This document shows, piece after piece, positions 61,831-64,000 of a DNA stretch of 64,000 nt; position 1 is the first letter of the stretch; each line of letters begins with the position of its first letter. Both the position numbers and the translations under genes were made by a program. The DNA is taken from assembly GCA_937876195.1 (NCBI GenBank), contig CALEIK010000025.1, forward strand, positions 62,001 to 126,000, read 5' to 3'. The notes below the pieces were generated by a model that had not been told where the DNA came from, searched no databases, and saw only the letters and a program-made list of their open reading frames with translations. This DNA is from an uncultured Flavobacteriales bacterium (lineage in GTDB: Bacteria; Bacteroidota; Bacteroidia; Flavobacteriales_D; Crocinitomicaceae).

Positions 61831-63363
61831 ATGCATGAAAAAATATTGATACTTGACTTTGGATCACAGTACACACAATTAATAGCGCGTAGAGTACGTG
61901 AACTGAATATTTACTGTGAAATTCACCCTTGGAATAAATGTCCCGAAATCACGAAAAACGTAAAGGGAGTCATCCTTTCTGGAAGTCCTTTTTCGGTAAG
62001 AGATTCATCTTCTCCTCGACCTGATTTAGACAAAATAAAAGGAAAATTACCATTGTTGGGCGTGTGTTTTGGAGCACAATATTTAGCAAGTAACTATGGT
62101 GGCGAAGTACTTCCATCAACGATACGTGAATATGGACGTGCGAATTTATCATTTGTGCATCAAGAGCATGTGCTGACCAAAGGAATGAGCACTGGATCAC
62201 AAGTGTGGATGTCGCATGGAGATACGATAAAGAACCTACCGAATGGATACACGATAATTGCCAGCACACCAGATGTAGAGGTAGCTGGTTTTGAAATCGA
62301 AAATGAAAGCACATTCGGGATTCAATTTCACCCGGAGGTGTATCACTCAACAGAAGGAACGACACTTTTAAGAAACTTTTTAGTCAATATTTGTGGCTGC
62401 TCGCAAGATTGGACACCCGATTCATTTGTGGACGAAACAGTAGCGCGACTGAAAGCCGATATTGGAAATGACAGCGTTATTTTGGGATTATCCGGGGGTG
62501 TTGATTCATCCGTTGCAGCCGTGTTATTGCATAAAGCCATCGGTAAAAATTTGCATTGCATCTTTGTCGACAATGGATTATTGCGAAAGAATGAATTTAG
62601 TTCTGTATTGGATTCCTACAAAGGTATGGGACTGAATGTCAAAGGCGTTGATGCTTCATCAAAATTTTATGCGGCATTAAAGGGGCTTACCGACCCAGAA
62701 GCGAAAAGAAAAGCGATAGGAAAAGTATTCATTGATGTTTTTGACGAGGAATCTAAACTTGTGAAGGATGCAAAATGGTTGGGACAAGGAACAATTTATC
62801 CAGATGTGATTGAATCTGTTTCTTCTTCTGGTGGACCAAGCGCGACAATTAAATCGCATCACAATGTTGGGGGATTGCCTGATTACATGAAGTTGAAAGT
62901 GATCGAGCCGTTGAAATTGCTATTCAAAGATGAAGTGCGTAGAATAGGTCGCTCCATGGACATTGATGAAAATATTTTGGGGAGACACCCATTTCCTGGT
63001 CCTGGATTAGGGATTAGAATCTTAGGAGATATTACTCCTGAAAAAGTAGCCATTTTACAAGATGTCGATCATATTTTTATATCCTCATTGAAAGAAGATG
63101 GATTGTACGATGGAGTTTGGCAGGCCGGAGCAATTTTTCTTCCTGTTCAGTCGGTAGGAGTGATGGGAGACGAGAGAACGTATGAAAATGCGGTTGCTTT
63201 GAGAGCAGTAAGTTCAACAGATGGAATGACTGCAGATTGGTGCCACTTGCCTTATGAATTCTTGGCGAAGGTTTCCAATCGAATTATTAATCAAGTGAAA
63301 GGAATTAATCGTGTCACTTATGATATCAGTTCAAAACCTCCTGCAACCATTGAGTGGGAATAA
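61831..63363 (+). CDS. guaA: GMP synthase (glutamine-hydrolysing)
   Basis: 510 residues. It aminates XMP to GMP with ATP and glutamine. The N-terminal class I amidotransferase has Cys79 (GVCFGAQ), His167 and Glu169 (FHPEV). The PP-loop SGGVDSS is at 221-227, and the C-terminal dimerisation/XMP-binding part ends KPPATIEWE. The length is typical. It appears to be its own unit with a short leader. The LysM gene follows 48 bases on, with its own promoter box. Confidence 0.97.
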   Translation: MHEKILILDFGSQYTQLIARRVRELNIYCEIHPWNKCPEITKNVKGVILSGSPFSVRDSSSPRPDLDKIKGKLPLLGVCFGAQYLASNYGGEVLPSTIREYGRANLSFVHQEHVLTKGMSTGSQVWMSHGDTIKNLPNGYTIIASTPDVEVAGFEIENESTFGIQFHPEVYHSTEGTTLLRNFLVNICGCSQDWTPDSFVDETVARLKADIGNDSVILGLSGGVDSSVAAVLLHKAIGKNLHCIFVDNGLLRKNEFSSVLDSYKGMGLNVKGVDASSKFYAALKGLTDPEAKRKAIGKVFIDVFDEESKLVKDAKWLGQGTIYPDVIESVSSSGGPSATIKSHHNVGGLPDYMKLKVIEPLKLLFKDEVRRIGRSMDIDENILGRHPFPGPGLGIRILGDITPEKVAILQDVDHIFISSLKEDGLYDGVWQAGAIFLPVQSVGVMGDERTYENAVALRAVSSTDGMTADWCHLPYEFLAKVSNRIINQVKGINRVTYDISSKPPATIEWE

Positions 63364-63399
63364 CTGCTTCTTGGCATAAGGATTGTAAATTCAATTATA

Positions 63400-63407
63400 T
63401 ATATTTG
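63400..63407 (+). promoter_or_regulatory. -7 promoter box (TATATTTG) 4 nt before the LysM gene
   Basis: TATATTTG matches TAnnTTTG, followed by AACT and the ATG at 63412. It suggests that the LysM gene is transcribed separately from guaA with a near-leaderless mRNA. Confidence 0.5.
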
Positions 63408-63411
63408 AACT

Positions 63412-64000
63412 ATGCGTTTATTACTTTTAATTCTTGTCCTTTTCTGTTCTTTACCCATTTTTGCGCAACCTGGCGTGGCGAAAGAAATCTCGAAAGATGG
63501 GAAAAAATACTACGAACATAAGATAGAAGAAGGAAATACACTTTGGGGACTGCAAACGATGTATGGCGTTTCTGTGGAAACAATTGTTGCCGAAAACCCC
63601 TCCCTGACAGAAGGATTGAAAGTTGATCAGCTCGTCTACATCCCAATCATCGAAACTGCATCATCGAAAGAGGAAGTGTTTTCTGACTATAAAGTGAAGA
63701 AAAGTGAAACGCTTTATGGACTTTCCAAGAAATTCAATACAACTGTTGATCGACTCATTGAGCTGAATCCAGAATTGTCAGAAGGACTTCAAAAGGGGCA
63801 AGTCATTAAGGTGCCCGGTGAATATATTGATACCGAAGCAGAAATCGAAGATACAGAGCCACTTGAAATCAAGGAGGTAGAGATTGATGAAGTACCGAAT
63901 CCATTTATCGTAGAAACAAGTGATGAAGAGGGGGTCATTGAAGAAGTTCAAATTACCTTTAGTGATTCGACCATCCGCCACACGGTACTTGCGCATGAAA
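63412..64000 (+). CDS. LysM-domain secreted protein (5' part)
   Basis: 196 residues visible, cut by the window end. A signal peptide (LLLLILVLFCSLPIFAQ) precedes LysM 1 (YYEHKIEEGNTLWGLQTMYGV, ~37-79) and LysM 2 (DYKVKKSETLYGLSKKFNT, ~88-128). A Glu/Asp-rich linker follows, and a third LysM appears to begin at RHTVLAHE at the edge. LysM binds GlcNAc glycans such as peptidoglycan. In Bacteroidota, guaA is often followed by a LysM protein carrying a PBP1-like ligand-binding domain; that part would be outside the window. Confidence 0.85.
   Translation, partial: MRLLLLILVLFCSLPIFAQPGVAKEISKDGKKYYEHKIEEGNTLWGLQTMYGVSVETIVAENPSLTEGLKVDQLVYIPIIETASSKEEVFSDYKVKKSETLYGLSKKFNTTVDRLIELNPELSEGLQKGQVIKVPGEYIDTEAEIEDTEPLEIKEVEIDEVPNPFIVETSDEEGVIEEVQITFSDSTIRHTVLAHE

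Noticed and set aside
61970..62365. 131-residue minus-strand frame inside guaA
   Set aside because: Antisense to the amidotransferase domain, and no start context; guaA is intact.
1..64000. tRNA, rRNA, riboswitch or prophage genes
   Set aside because: I saw no cloverleaf, rRNA core text, recognisable riboswitch or phage structural gene. Short tRNAs could be missed by eye; tRNAscan-SE and Infernal would settle it.

Overview
The window looks like a chromosomal segment from a Bacteroidota member, most likely of the order Flavobacteriales (Fluviicola/Crocinitomicaceae-like). The evidence is: several secreted proteins ending in type IX secretion (T9SS) C-terminal domains, a PorE-like OmpA/TPR/PD40 protein, families largely confined to the phylum (DUF4836, DUF4924, DUF5777, DUF6370, DUF5989/SxtJ), a long SecA with a Zn-binding tail, low G+C, and Bacteroidota-type TAnnTTTG promoter boxes. 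No rRNA, tRNA, CRISPR array, phage or intact insertion sequence was seen. This placement is inferred from the sequence, not from any database search.

Layout. 1-8 kb: partial secreted protein, 5-formyl-THF cyclo-ligase, then a tight operon of periplasmic and surface proteins (DUF5777 barrel, YceI, 4-TM protein, CX4CH haem lipoprotein, CXXCH secreted protein), a DUF4836 lipoprotein with msrB, a lytic transglycosylase and yidD. 8-14 kb: three glycosyltransferases (GT-C, a CESA-like GT2 with an extra N-terminal regulatory-like domain, a polyprenyl-phosphate-mannose-synthase-like GT2), a DUF547 lipoprotein and accA. 14-22 kb: ispE, nitroreductase, a 758-residue FG-GAP T9SS protein, a membrane TerB/DnaJ protein, and an accessory patch with a possible HEPN-type RNase. 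22-27 kb: the pepT-holA-rsmE-DUF4159 operon, ndk, and a dense block of intergenic repeats. 27-32 kb: a ZIP metal transporter bracketed by large inverted repeats, a candidate small RNA, an outer-membrane barrel, Nudix, lgt.

32-40 kb: three secreted proteins in a row, DUF6370/PaaY-like, tag, a BadF-type kinase, a SiaC-like regulator, and small conserved genes. 40-44 kb: a four-gene carbamoyltransferase / SGNH / DUF5989 / SxtJ cassette that probably decorates a surface or secreted glycan. 44-50 kb: FAD-linked oxidase, beta-CASP RNase-like hydrolase, PorE-like protein and a TPR partner. 50-56 kb: a thiolase and a lipoprotein / barrel / T9SS-propeller trio. 56-64 kb: kdsC, DUF2520, secA, a methyltransferase, guaA and a LysM protein cut by the window end.

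Themes. Envelope biogenesis and T9SS secretion dominate, interspersed with housekeeping genes. Intergenic regions carry a family of roughly 150-210 bp TIR-bounded elements in two tandem pairs, plus other hairpin-forming repeats. At least four genes have a TAnnTTTG box ending exactly 4 nt before ATG, which suggests near-leaderless mRNAs. The strongest leads for new biology are the carbamoyltransferase cassette, the haem/YceI secreted operon, the regulatory-domain/CESA fusion, the small RNA candidate and the RX4H protein.
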